Assembly: GCF_901709675.1 (NCBI RefSeq)
Contig: NC_051091.1
Location: 11,876,967-11,940,966, forward strand
DNA: 64,000 bases
Reading direction: 5' to 3'
From: Syngnathus acus
Lineage: Eukaryota > Chordata > Actinopteri > Syngnathiformes > Syngnathidae
Below are positions 48,976-60,869 of this stretch, in pieces. The notes under the pieces are model-generated. The model had not been told where the DNA came from, searched no databases, and saw nothing but the letters and a program-made list of their open reading frames with translations. Positions within the stretch are counted from its first letter, which is position 1. Every line of letters starts with the position of its first letter. Position numbers and translations under genes: made by a program.

Positions 48976-51301
48976 ACTACCAATAAGAAATAATCAAGTA
49001 TTTATCAAAAAGAATACATATATTTTTTAAATTAGAGAACACACAAAAACAAAATTAATGAGAAAACAATTTGGAGATATGACAATCATAAGAAGCCAAA
49101 AGCTTTGTTTTGTTGTGGTTTTTAAAATGACTCAAATAAATTTGAAACCGGAAATTCAAATAAATTATGGATATTGTTTCGAAATAACAAGACCATAATA
49201 GAAAATTTCTATATTGTTTTCCATAGTAATCTAACTGGAATCATCAAAATAGGAACTAAGCATTACCAAATTAAAAGCGAATATTCAATGGAATAATACT
49301 TCATAAATGTTATAAAATAAACAAATATGACTACAAAAGTGATTGCCTAATAAGACAATTTTTTTGTCATCGTGTGGGTGATGTCCTGTGATGTGACATC
49401 GTGACGTCATCATTTGTTCATCCTAACCGCCAGCTGCGCTCTTCCAGGGGCTCCCAGAGGCAGGCAGGGGGTCCAAGAGCTCCTATTCTGGGCTGCTCTC
49501 ATGGCCCTGAGCTAAATTTGGAGGGCGGAGGGAGACCCGTCGGATGTTGGGAATGTCAGACGGGTGGGGCGGAGAGGGAGGACAGTAATGACAAGACTTC
49601 CTTGAACTCGCCGCTGTGCCATCATTTATCTTCATTGTAGCGCAGCTATTGTGCAAAGTCATAAAGCAAAATGGTGACAGTGGTGATCTTCTTCTCGGGA
49701 CTTTATTTATAACAGTACTTCTCATCAGTTCTTCTCCAGTCAACACGCCCCTGCCCAAATGCCACTGTTTTGTGATATTAAAAGAAATTGCCACAAAAAA
49801 AGTATTTTGCATACTTTGCAAAAGTGCACACACCCTCATAACTCAGAATGTGCCTGTGTTCAGAATTGACCATTGCCATTCAAACGAAGGTAGTGCACAC
49901 CTGCCACAATTTGAAGTGCTGCTGATTAACTGTAAACAAAATTCAGAAATTCTAGTAGGCTTTCCTTGCCAGCCTTGATTATCTGTCAACCAGTCCGTCT
50001 GCGTTTTGGCTCCTATTGACCTATGACCTTTATTAGGACAAGTAAAATTGACAGAAGTATCTGAGTATTGTTGAGACTGCTTGAAAAATGTTTGTGACTA
50101 AATCCAATACTGCTCCCTACAGGACATTTGTTAGAGGTGCAGCTAAAATGTATTCGAGCTCCTGACGCTACTAGATATTTCCTTTTAACAATATTTATAT
50201 TTTTATACGTGGAAATACATTCATGAAAAATACTGAACAGGTCTTTTTTTAATACATAAATAATACAAAATTGGGCGGAAAGTCTTTTTTGGTGTACTCT
50301 GAAAATAATTTCACTTAAAGACTAGTTTCAGGTGACAGCACTTAATATATTCCATTGCAGCGGCTTACAGTTTTCTTAAACATTTTACATGCTGACCACA
50401 GTTGAATAACAAACACGTCGTTGGGTTACATTTATTAACCCTTCTAGTGTATATAGAAGAGGAATGTGATACAATGAGTGCACAAAAATACCAACTTGGC
50501 TGTAATATTAATAATCTCTTAAAAATACATAGAACTGTACTGTTTGTGACTGTGTATAATAATATGTATGATCTTCATCATAACTATATATACATTTAAG
50601 TCATATAAAACTATATTTCTATCATATACTGTGGTAGATAAGGAACCTTTTACAGGAAAAAAATAAACTGTACAGTTTTATAAAAATAAAAGAATTAAAG
50701 ACTGCATATTAAGAATAAGAGTACATATATGTACATTGTTACTGATATCAATAGAACATACAATATAGAAAATATTCATGGCTCACTAATTAAACTTAAA
50801 TTTGTCTGTTGAGAGCCTATCCTCAATTGTTTTCCAAAAACTGACCTATTTGCATTTTTTTTTTTTTCTCCTTTAAAGGTTTACGAAACCCTGCACTAAA
50901 CAGAAAGTAGCATGCTAATTGGTCCCTGTGAGGCATGTGGAAGTGATACATCTAGACTGTGAAAGGAGTTCTTTATGTCAGGGATTTTAACCTGCGTTGT
51001 TAGTGAAACTTGCAGACAGTTCTCTTTGTGCTCAGGCTAAAGCAATATGAAAGTATTGCTTTTGGAGCAAAGGACTAGGTTGAAGTGAGTTACGGAGCTT
51101 CATGTAGCTGTTTGCTAACCCTGTTTTGTGGCATCTATAGGTAATTCTTAACCATTTGGGGGAGGAAGCATCAATTCATGGCTAGCACCGTAATCCTGCA
51201 AATAGTGACGGATTATTGTTTTTCTCTATCAACAACCATGCATATTTCTAGACTGACATAATAAATACAAAAATCATACGGTCATATAACAGTGTTTGAT
51301 G
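48976..51301. other. Spacer between wnt2b promoter and cttnbp2nl stop codon
   Basis: It contains the cttnbp2nl 3' UTR; a candidate minus-strand AATAAA is at 50,431-50,436. The segment 49,800-49,978 matches by eye the interior of a dispersed fish repeat (TGTTCAGAATT...CATTCAAAC...GTGCACACCTGCCA). 48,980-49,340 and 50,160-50,800 are AT-rich and otherwise featureless. Confidence 0.5.
49800..49978 (+). repeat. Dispersed repeat interior fragment
   Basis: AACTCAGAATGTGCCTGTGT then TCAGAATTGACC...CACACCTGCCA...CTGATTAAC...TCTAGTAGGCTTT follows by eye the interior of a common fish repeat. No terminal repeats remain. Confidence 0.5.
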
Positions 51302-52117
51302 TTAATTAGATGAAAGAACCACGTCCAGTTCTTTGACGCCGTCTTGGGCGGAAGTGATTCCGCAGCTTCCCGAATGGGGGGCGTCGTTAAAATGGCCGCC
51401 CGACCTCGGGACGGCAGCCGGTGAAGTCGGAGCTTGAGCCAGGCCAGGTTTCTTGGGCGGGATAGGTGGAGGGTTTCCCCTGTCTGCCCTGGGGATTGTG
51501 GGCGAGCGGACACCCTGAGGTGGGGCCGCTGCCCGTCCCGCGGTGGGGGACAGGGGGGCCGCCAAGCAGCGGTAGTCGGTTCCGAAGGGGGAGTGGTTGA
51601 CTGTGGAGAGTTTGGGTGCCTGCTGCGTGGTGGTGAAGCGGGAAAGGACTTGGGTGACGGTGCTACGGGCCATCTGCTTGCTGGACTCTGCTGGAGAAGG
51701 TGTGGGGGAGGTGCTGGTGGTTGGCTGGGTGGGCTCAGGGTCATTGGGCGCCGTTTGGAACTTGTGGCGGGCGGCGTGGAAGCGCTGGTTGATTCCGGCC
51801 TGGTAGGAAGACTTGCAACCCGTCGGCATGCTGGGATGTTTGGATAGGACGGGCGAAGCGCACGGGGAGGAACTCTGCTGAATTGGAGGATTCCCATTTG
51901 AGGGTCCGCCACTAGAAAGCTCGTCGGCCTCCGTCGCATAATGGTGCCCGTTGACTTTTGGCTCCCCGGCTCCCTGGTGACCTTCGTCCTCGTTGTGTTC
52001 CAGTTTGGCTTCTGTGGTCTTCTTTTTTAAAGGAACCTTTGTGGCCCACTGCACCCCTTCTTCTTGAACGTCTGCCACCACATTGATGTCACTCAGCTTC
52101 CTCTGAAGCTCCTCCAC
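51302..52117 (-). CDS. cttnbp2nl: cttnbp2nl exon 7 (terminal)
   Basis: VEELQRKLSDINVVADVQEE through KELDVVLSSN and stop, 271 codons. GC-rich, Pro/Ser/Thr-rich tail; a second long frame on the same strand here is only a shadow of the biased composition. Confidence 0.95.
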   Translation of the reverse strand: MEELQRKLSDINVVADVQEEGVQWATKVPLKKKTTEAKLEHNEDEGHQGAGEPKVNGHHYATEADELSSGGPSNGNPPIQQSSSPCASPVLSKHPSMPTGCKSSYQAGINQRFHAARHKFQTAPNDPEPTQPTTSTSPTPSPAESSKQMARSTVTQVLSRFTTTQQAPKLSTVNHSPFGTDYRCLAAPLSPTAGRAAAPPQGVRSPTIPRADRGNPPPIPPKKPGLAQAPTSPAAVPRSGGHFNDAPHSGSCGITSAQDGVKELDVVLSSN

Positions 52118-55100
52118 CTTCCAAACAAACAACAATGATGATCAATAGGGCTCCACCTTTTGGGACAATAATAATATGATTTGTGCTGCTGCACCACCTG
52201 CTGCTGCAATCTGGCGCAGTGTGCCTCCTCCTTCTTGAGTCGCGAGCGTAGCTGCTCTCGCTCCGTGTCGAACTCGGCCAGCTGCTCCTCCACCCTGGCT
52301 TCCATCCTCAGCGCTCGCCTCCTCTCCTCCTCCAGTTCCTCCTTCAGCGCCTGGAAGGCCTCCCGCTCCTGAGCAACACCCATAAAGTGAAGCAATATTC
52401 CAAAACTATATTTTAGAATTGAACTTTATAACAGAGAGATCCACCTTGTCCAGCTTGCGGCCGGCCTCGGCGAGGCGGTGGCCCTCCTCCAGGGCTCTGG
52501 CGCTGGCCCACTTGCACTCTTTGGCCAGGGCGCAGGAGAGCTGCTTGTGCTGCGCTCGCTCTTCCTCCAGCTGATCCGTGACACGCCGCTGTTCTTTTTC
52601 CAAGCGCCGAACCTGGCCACGTTCAAATTCCAGCTACAGAAAGACAAGAGTCATCCACATGATCCAACTTGTTGATGGTGACATACGATGGTAAATGAAC
52701 TTTTGCTGAGTCACCTGCTGTTGTAAACGTTCCCGCTCCTTCTCCAGGATGTAGGTGACGTCATCGCCCTCGGCCGTGTCCTCGGCGTGTTTCCTCTTCT
52801 CCTCCTCCAGATCCATGATCACCTAAATACAAGACAGAGGTGAACATGGCATTCTGGTCAATATTGCAGAATATCAATTGAGCAGCAAAGTTCACCCTGT
52901 TTTTATCCACCTCAACGAACGTCATTATCAATGGACAGCAAGTGTAAGAAAAAAAAACTTTTTGTCCTCATCATTGCCTGTGCTTTACTGTACTGTCCAC
53001 CCAAACAGACCCACCATTCTGTGCCTGCTTTCCGCTGCCGCTAACTGGGCCAGCATCTTCTCCTGCATCCTCCTGCAGTGGCTAACTACCAGCTTGAGCA
53101 CCACCAGCGGGTTGGAAGTGGCCGCGTGTTCCTTGCCCCGGTGATCTCCCACCACCTCGCCGTCTCTCTGTAGCGCAAGGAAGGGGTCGCTGAGGTCGTA
53201 GCGGCCGTAGCGCTCCTGGACGAAGAACTCTTTGCGCTGAGCCTGATGATGACACAGGTACTTCATTGTTACACTTCACAAAAGAGCAGCGGTGACACGA
53301 GGATGAAACAACAGATGGCCAGGGCCTGTTTCTGGGCCGAGAGCCAGGCGAGATGTCTCGAAGCAGGTGACGCAGCGCCAAGATGGTTCACGGCGTGAAA
53401 AGGTCTCAACAAAAGAGGATCAAGAGATTACAGTGAACGCCATCCTCTTTGGAAGAGTGACGACGGAGTGGACAGCGTTGTACAAGACGGTGGGTGGCAC
53501 GTCTGAGGTTAGCTCGGCACAGCGATTGTTTCTTATCAGAAATGAAACTAGAGGAACAGACCATAAGCACGCCACATATTTTTAATTCGACATTTGCTAA
53601 TTTTGTTAATATAACTGAAAACCTTTTCCTATTTTGTGTAATTTCGCAACAGAAAATTGCCAGTGACTGAAAAATGCGGCGGAGACGATGAAGATGTCGG
53701 GGCTGGACATGAAGCTTCCCGTGAAGAGTCTCCCCTCTCACACGCCTTCCATGTTTTCTACAGATTCATCAAAGTTAAGGCTACGTGCATCACTTTTTTT
53801 CTCTTTCAATTAGTCATGGAGGTCACTTTAAAAAAAAGTAGATGACAAATTGTGTTTTTTTCTGTAAAAGCAGCCCACATCCCGTCAGTGTGCTTATGTG
53901 TCATTTTAGTAAAGATCTTAGGTCAGACTTTCCATTCTGGGTGTTTGTGTTGCACAAGGACACCCTTAATCATGAACGGTGTTCATCACTACGGCTCGAA
54001 TGAAAAAAAAAAAAGAATCAATGCTTAGTCTGCACCTATTTCCATTAGTCTGCTCTGTAAAGCAAGGGACTGGCGGAATACCCCAAAAAAAAGCATTTGA
54101 AAAATAAAATCATTTGAAATTACGACGAGGACAAACCGATGTTAAACATGACATAGAAAATTATTAATTAGACTGCGCACTTGTAAATTTCTGAGCACTT
54201 GTGTTTTCTATCTGAGGTTTTGTGTGTCTGCTCTTAGAATCATCCAAGGAATGAACTGCAAAGCCAAACATCAGTGCTGTAATTCACGACTGGATCACTG
54301 GTAGCAATAGCCGCCATGTGAAATTTCATATGCGTGTTTGGGATTTTGCACAAATGAGTCCAATATTCCCTTTCAGTGGCTACTGCAGATCTGTGGGCCA
54401 AAGACGAGAGTTGCCAGGAGAAGTAAAAAAAAAACACAAAAAAAACAACAACTTCCCTTTCAAAGTCGAGCAGCTGCAGAAGTGACTCATGAAAGGGGGA
54501 AAGAAAATGCAGCAATAGTTTTACAATTCCATACATGTGCAAAGAGAGGTGAATTATTTTTTTCTATGAATTTCAGTAATTTGACTGCATCCTAGTTACC
54601 AATAATTTTTCTTCTTCAAAGCTAAAAGAAGCTTTTGTCATTGTGGTGATTTGTGGATTTTCCATTTCTCACATGAGAACGACACGGGCTATTACCAGAA
54701 GTAGTTTTTTTTTTTTTTACTGCGTGGGATGGTCTAAAAGAATTTGGGCTGATGTTGTTCTCCTGATAATCATCTTGTTAGCACAAAGAACACCAAGCAT
54801 TCCTTAATGGTATTTAAAAAAAAAAAAAAAAAGGGCAGGAAGTTTGTTCTCTTCCTTTTTTTTAATCTTCACATCCAGGGAAAATATCAATTAGAGAGAG
54901 AACAAGGTCAAACATAATATTAAAATCAATACCGGTTCTAAGCAAAAACAAATGTTTGACACTTACTTTGAGCAACTGCATAAACTAATCTTGTCAGAGT
55001 CATTTCAATGCAACAAATGAAAGAAATTAAACATTATATAAATTGTAGTGGATGACTTATCAGGTGACTACACCATGGAGAGAAAATGTGAAATCCACTT

Positions 55101-57834
55101 TTTTATTTTATAAAGTGTGCTTGATAAATGAAATTCAAAAGAAAAACAGCACACACAGCAGCAAGCCAATTAGGCCAAGTGCATTATAAAAATTCAATAC
55201 AAAAACAGCTAAATAAAATATAATGTTGACTCATGACAGCAATTCAAAATTCAGGGATCTGTTGCCGTGTACTTTGAGTTTTTGTTTTGTGTTTTTTTAA
55301 GATCCAGTAAAAAACACGGAATGTACAACCAACCTTAATACTACCGTAATTTTCGGACTATAAGTCGCTCCGGAGTACAAGTCGCATCAGCCATAAAATA
55401 CCCAAAAGAGTGAAAAGAAACATATATAAGTCGCTCCGGAGTATAAGTCGCATTTTGGGGGGCAATTTATTCGACAAAATCCAACACCAAGAACAGTCAT
55501 GAACGAGCAACAACAGGCTAAACGATAGGGATGCTAACGTGACTAAACACAAACGAAGAGCTGAGAACGGCCCTGACGTAACATTCAGAGTTATTTAAAA
55601 AAAACTATTACATAAATAACACGTTTATAAAACCATCTGTGTCACTCCAATTCCTCAAATCGATCGTCCTTTGTCAACAATGGGTGCGCGCCGCTGACGG
55701 CGCTTGCACTTCAAAATATTCCACAGGCCCATATAACAATGTATAAATTAGAAATCAAAAAACTATTATATAAGCAATAATATTATCAAACCATCTGTGC
55801 ACTCTAAATCATTAAATCCATCGATCAAATTCCTCGTCCTTTGTCAACAATGCCTCGTCGTTATTCCACAGATCTAGTATATAACTATATTGCAGCGTTA
55901 ACAAAGGAAAGACGTGGGTTTGGTAAACGGCTCTTTATTTAACAAAACAAACTTCCAGGCGTGTGGCGGCGTGGACTTCCAGCCACGGAGGTGGAAGAGA
56001 GATCCATAGAATAGGACCGGGCGTGCGTAAAAGCCATGACCGAGCCCCATCCACCGTCACCGGACAGCCACCCGGCCGAGCGCCGGCCCTCGACTTCCAT
56101 CCACGGAGGTGAAAGAGAGCTCAGTAGAGTAGGACTGGGCGTGGGTAAAAGCCATAATAGTTTTTCAAACCTTCTGTGTCACTCCAAATCCTTAAATCCT
56201 TCAAACTCTTCGTCCGCCGTGTCACTTAGAAACAAAGCCGCTAATGATGCCGGTAGTACGTGGGGCCCTTCGTCATCTTCGGCATCCCGTGATCAATCTT
56301 TGTCCTTTTTGTAAACAACCGCCGCGCCGCGTCGCGCTGCTGACGACACTTGAAATTCAAATTACAGTAATCCCTTGCTACATCGCGGTTCGTTTATCGC
56401 GGTTTCACTTTTTTTTTTTTTGGAAAATATTTGAAAAAAACCCACATATAAGTCGCTCCTTATTATAAGTCGCCCCCCCACCCAAACTATGAAAAAAAAT
56501 GCGACTTATAGTCCGAAAATTACGGTATATTATAGTTCCAGCTTGAAAATATCAATGTGCCGAAAACGAGCTATATAACATAGCAGCTAAATAAACATTT
56601 TTTCAAATCTTTAAAAAAAAAAAAAAGGCTTATGACTTTGGGAGAGGTTGAAATGTGGTCCCAGTAGAGCTCCAAGTCCACGCTCGTGACACGCCGCAGT
56701 CTAAGTGGTGACCACTTCGCCTCAAGAGAGCCTTTCTCAGGAGTCATTGGACCCTCCACAGTGGCTCATTGATGCCAAACCGGCTCTGAATGGGTTAACA
56801 GTTTGGCTGATGTTTATTGCTCGCTCGGAGTCATCGGACACCCGGCGTGCTGGATCTCTTCTTGCCTTAGATGGCCACGTCCCGGGAGGTAGGCAGGAAT
56901 GCGGTCTGGAGGTCTAGACATAACACTCCAAACACTTTTCGCAGAGCACGGGGGGATTAGAATAAACGTTTCCGCAGAGGTGTGGGCACTATTTGGTGGA
57001 ATTTCCATTGCTCTCTCTTTCTCTTGCTAGTTCCTTTTTATTAGGTAAGAAAATCTCTTAAGTAGACAAGCGTGTGAGCCTACAGCAGAGCAAAGGACTG
57101 TGGGAAATAAGCAGGGAATCCTTTAATTGAAAGGCAGCATTAATCCCGCTCAAAGTAAGACACAGCCAGGTCGGGGCGAGCCGCTACGCGTCAGACACGA
57201 CGGAGGCTTTGTTGCACTCGGCCGAGCCACGTTTCCCCATTAAAGCTCATAAGAAGGCTGATTTAAGCAGTTATGAGGCAGAATCTCCAAGGATGCACAC
57301 ACTCAAACATAGGCGGCTTTAATCGGACAATCTTCTCGTTGCAACGTATCAGGAACAACAGGAAGTGGAGGCAGTTTTTACAGCTACTTAGCCTAATTGT
57401 CTTGGCTGGAACTGAGCATAAACCGGATGCGAGTGTTGAAACGTATTTAAACGGGAATTCGGAGTCTTTCAAATGGGCCTAGTAAAATTGTTCAAGTAAA
57501 ACTATCAGGTCGCTGCGGTCCATTGAAAAGCACCCATCTCCAAATTGTGATTTTGTTCGTTTTTTTTGTTTGTTTGTTCTTTTGCCCAAACCCACCACTG
57601 ATTGCATTAAAATAAATAAATATGAATAAATAAATATGAATGTATATATTTAAATAAATATAAATAAATAAATAAATATAAATAAACAAACACATTTGGG
57701 AGATACAATACTTTTCACAGGCGAAAAAGTAGCTTAAGTACCTTAAGAGCGTCAATGACCATGTCTCGTGCTTCCAGTTCTCCCTCCAGGATGCTAAAGA
57801 GCATTAGCAGCTCCGGCTTGGTCAAACTGTCCAT
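51302..57834 (-). CDS. cttnbp2nl: CTTNBP2 N-terminal-like protein, complete, 6 coding exons
   Basis: Coding exons on the minus strand: 57742-57834, 53015-53242, 52715-52822, 52445-52633, 52198-52368, 51302-52117; 534 aa in one frame. The N-terminus is the cortactin-binding-protein-2 domain (KPELLMLFSILEGELEARD, then ERYGRYDLSDPFLALQRD), continuing into a long coiled coil at about residues 95-270 rich in Glu/Arg/Gln. The tail is low-complexity with INQRFHAARHKFQ (about 372-384), SPFGTDYR, and the proline motif RGNPPPIPPKKPGL (about 476-489), all shared with human CTTNBP2NL. It ends KELDVVLSSN with no ankyrin repeats, which excludes full-length CTTNBP2. The family binds striatin/PP2A complexes and cortactin/actin. 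It is about 100 residues shorter than the human protein, mostly between coiled coil and tail. The upstream neighbour of wnt2b in the same orientation supports the name. Confidence 0.95.
52198..52368 (-). CDS. cttnbp2nl: cttnbp2nl exon 6
   Basis: EREAFQALKEELEEERRRAL through CARLQQQ, 57 codons of coiled coil, flanked by introns of 76 and 80 bp. Acceptor GCTCAG, donor GTGGTG. Confidence 0.95.
52445..52633 (-). CDS. cttnbp2nl: cttnbp2nl exon 5
   Basis: LEFERGQVRRLEKEQRRVTD through GRKLDK, 63 codons of coiled coil. Acceptor CTGTAG, donor GTGGAT. Confidence 0.95.
52715..52822 (-). CDS. cttnbp2nl: cttnbp2nl exon 4
   Basis: VIMDLEEEKRKHAEDTAEGD through RERLQQQ, 36 codons. Acceptor ATTTAG, donor GTGACT. 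Confidence 0.95.
53015..53242 (-). CDS. cttnbp2nl: cttnbp2nl exon 3
   Basis: AQRKEFFVQERYGRYDLSDP through LAAAESRHRM, 76 codons in phase 0. Acceptor CATCAG, donor GTGGGT. Confidence 0.95.
55344..56525. mobile_element. TA-flanked inverted-repeat DNA element, 1.18 kb
   Basis: Perfect 25-bp terminal inverted repeats begin CCGTAATTTTCGGACTATAA and continue GTCGC; TA flanks both ends. The motif TATAAGTCGC recurs inside each end. The interior has repeated modules rather than a transposase gene, so it is non-autonomous. It lies in cttnbp2nl intron 2, and a fragment of another family (CCCTTGCTACATCGCGGTTC) is embedded near 56,372. Confidence 0.88.
57608..57690. repeat. (AAAT)n-type imperfect repeat
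   Basis: AATAAATAAATATG units, imperfect, in cttnbp2nl intron 2, about 50 bp from the exon 2 donor. Confidence 0.9.
57742..57834 (-). CDS. cttnbp2nl: cttnbp2nl exon 2, first coding exon
   Basis: MDSLTKPELLMLFSILEGEL through IDALK, 31 codons. The exon itself starts at 57,846 after AACAG; the ATG at 57,834 has A at -3 and G at +4. Donor GTACTT. An in-frame ATG in exon 1 could add MKSKLN. Confidence 0.93.
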
Positions 57835-57846
57835 GTTCAGCTTGGA

Positions 57847-60800
57847 CTGTTAGGAAGACAAATAACATCACAACATCTTTTAAATATTGCAGGTCTGCAC
57901 AGAGCGTTTCGTCAATGCGGGACAAACATAATGAAATACGCATCTAACCGAAAAATTGTATTTGCGCAAATAAAATGCCTCCCAATTAATAAACAATGTA
58001 CCACTAACTGCAGCTGAGTGGAAAGGAGTAACAACAAAGACACACAGCTGTAGTATATTTAGTTATATAATCCTCATTTATTTGCGTAGATAAAAGGGGC
58101 TCCCGCTAACATCGTTCCTCCAACAGACATTTGGTCGTCTCTGCAGTCAAATAAATAAACACCCGCAACCATAAGATGGTTTCTGTGCTCCCGTCAAATA
58201 GACGCCAAGGCGCAATCACTTTCCAGACGTTGTGTAAGAAAATACGGTTAACCCTTCTAATAGATGCAGTGCGCTGATTAATTGCCAGAAGTGTCACCAA
58301 ACTTAAATAAATACACACCGCCCTGCAAATAAATGCTTCCTCCTACCCTTGTGGGAAAATGATGTAACAGGTGTGGGTGTAATTACCTTGGAATATGCCA
58401 TTCCCACCAAACATTACATATTATATGAACAATGTTTTATAGCGGGACTCCCAACTTGCCCCAAACAGACGCCTGGCACAATTTGCCATAGTGTAAATAA
58501 ACGCCCCTCAACCACTGCATGAGAAAAGACTGTAAATCACATCATTTTGGTTTCTTCGTCCCATTCAGAGCGGTTACAGTAACAATTTTGCGTGTGTGTG
58601 TGAAAATGCCGTGTGGTCTCTTTGTAGCGTGGCCGCGCTGTAATCTCACAGCTGTGTTGCTTCTGCAGACCAAACTTCCCGCCAGGTTCCAAGGCTGTCA
58701 AGCATGTGCGGGCTGACATTTTTTTTTCTCCCCCATTGAGCCACGTCTTCTCCGACGACAACGACCTGAGCGCTGACCGTGTCTGCCACCTGTAACGCAA
58801 GTGGCTCAGGTTCAAGAATATTATCGAATGGCACTGGAGATGGATCTACGTGGATGACAAGCATGGATTGGGGCCGAGGCCTTTCTCCGCAACTTTCCAC
58901 ATCATGAAGTCATCAGGAGAAGGTGGGCGGTTGCATAATGAGAGACAGCAGCGGCAGCCGGCCTCACTTCATATGAAAGCTGCAAGATTTCCCAGGCATA
59001 TTTTGTAATGACATAGTATGAAGAGCTTTGCTGAGAGCGAACGTTCATGTCCCTACGAGAAGCACAAAGTGGTCCAGCAATCTCCAAAATTGAACAATGT
59101 GGTCTTTTTATGATGTGATGCCATAACAAATGGCCGCTAATCGTAGCAGAAAATAGTTTGGGAATATCATAAAATTTCTGAACTGTAAACAAATGCCAAT
59201 TAACAGTATAATTAAAAATTTTCAGAATTTTCAAATATATTTCAATGTTTTTCTTCCTCCCCAATTTTTGGGAAATGTATTTTTACGGAATTCAGTGACA
59301 TTTATTTTTTTTTTTTTTCATTATTCAATTTCCATTCCCAAATTTCAGAAACATTTAAGAAGGTCATTCTGGGTGAGGTGTCCCGGCTGGCCCACTCTGA
59401 GCAATCCATGACTGATCTGCTCCAAATTACAAGACAGCAAAGCATGGAGATGATTAGCCAGCTGTTAGTTTAAGATCAGATGACTGCATATAGTTGCTTG
59501 AGTGACACTCCGTCTATGAGTTGTCTTTTACGCTGTAAAATTTGATCCCACTCACCAAAAGAAGGCCCGCAGTGTTCTTGCCATCACTCAGCCTCAACCG
59601 CAGGGCGAAATGCTAATTAAATGCCGTTTTGCATGACGGCCCTTGGGTTTACTTTTTACAAGCCCCATTTGCTTATTTCACAGGCCTCCCTGATCACAAA
59701 AACAATCTTGTGATTTTTCTTTTGAACACATCCACACAAATATTGCTGCGTGTTTCTTGCCTTCACTTCCGCCCGTCAGCTCCCGCCAAGTTAATCTTTT
59801 AATCGGGGGTTTGTCTGAGGCCAGGTGACTGACACACACAGCAGCGTTGTCTATAAATGATCACACTGTAAGGCAGCACAAGAAAAAGAACTGGAGCCTA
59901 TCCAGAAGCGGGGGCCACCCTGGACTGGTCGCCAGTCAATCTTAGATTGACATTGTGGCATTTTAGAGTTTTTGATGAACTTCACATGCATAGTTTGGGG
60001 AAGTGGAAGTAGAGTACCTAGAGGAAATGCTGAATGCTGAAACTCCGACCATTCAAACCAGGAATCTCTCAACTGCCACCATTCTGCCCTCTGCATTTGG
60101 CACATTCGGGAAAAGTTACATAATCAGGTCCTAATCAACTCTCAGTGAGTTTTATGATGATGTTATGATTACCTCAGCCAAGGCAGTCATATTCTATTGT
60201 TTTCGTTTTGTGCTCCAAAGAAATCTAACTATTTTAACCACTTTGAAGTATTTTTGGAAGTTGGTATTTTGAAGCGGATGCAATAAATAAGGAATAATTA
60301 GTCTTGGTAGAAGCCTGGATGACGTTTTACTTTTGTAACTTCTTAATAATAATAACTTTTGTAATAACTTAATAACGAGAAATGACATTTTGTCACACAT
60401 TTGATTCCAGAGGCATAACCTCATGTTTGATATGCACAAGCGTGTAAATTTGTGTTGTCATCATCATAATCATTATTTGTTATTGTTGTTGTTGCTGTTC
60501 TTCAACAACAAACCTGTTTTTGTGCAGCAGGCATAAGCAGATGTCTCCCAGCTCCATTGGAATTAGACAATATAATTGACTTATACTCTCTCAAGACTAC
60601 TTGTTGACGTCCAGATGGAGACAACTGGGACGTCCGCGGTGGGTCAATTAGACAAGCAGTCAAATTCAAACTTTTTCTTGCCTTTGTTGATATCAGCTTT
60701 CTTTTCTGCAGAAATGTCCAGAAAAGACAGACAAACGGTTTCGGCCTGCCTCGCTGTCTAACTTAACAAACTTGCCTCATTCTTTTTACCAAACAAAACG

Positions 60801-60869
60801 ATCAAGCGAACGTGCAATAAGAAAACACTCGCGTTTATCATCTGCAGCGACATTTCAACATCGATTTAC
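57847..60869 (-). other. cttnbp2nl intron 1
   Basis: 3 kb without an exon. A degenerate minus-oriented SINE-family copy lies at 59,885-60,115. The segment 59,560-59,840 looks unique and GC-balanced with homeodomain-type TAAT sites; any regulatory role is a guess. Confidence 0.55.
59885..60115 (-). repeat. Degenerate SINE-family copy, minus orientation
   Basis: TGGAGCCTATCCAGAAG, then CACCCTGGACTGGTCGCCAG near the left end, and ATTCAAACCAGGAATCTCTC near the right, correspond in order to the tail, body and B-box region of the tRNA-like SINE read on the minus strand. Confidence 0.65.

Larger units (their letters stand above)
53243..57741 (-). other. cttnbp2nl intron 2
   Basis: 4.5 kb. It contains the 1.18-kb inverted-repeat element at 55,344-56,525 and an AAAT-rich tract at 57,608-57,690. 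A unique-looking block at 57,060-57,280 with TTTAATTG, TTAATCCC and many CpGs could be regulatory. No other exon is recognised. Confidence 0.6.

Noticed and set aside
51274-51939. 221-codon proline-rich frame within cttnbp2nl exon 7
   Set aside because: An alternative frame of the GC-rich tail; the conserved INQRFHAARHKFQ and PPPIPPKKPGL motifs lie in the other frame.
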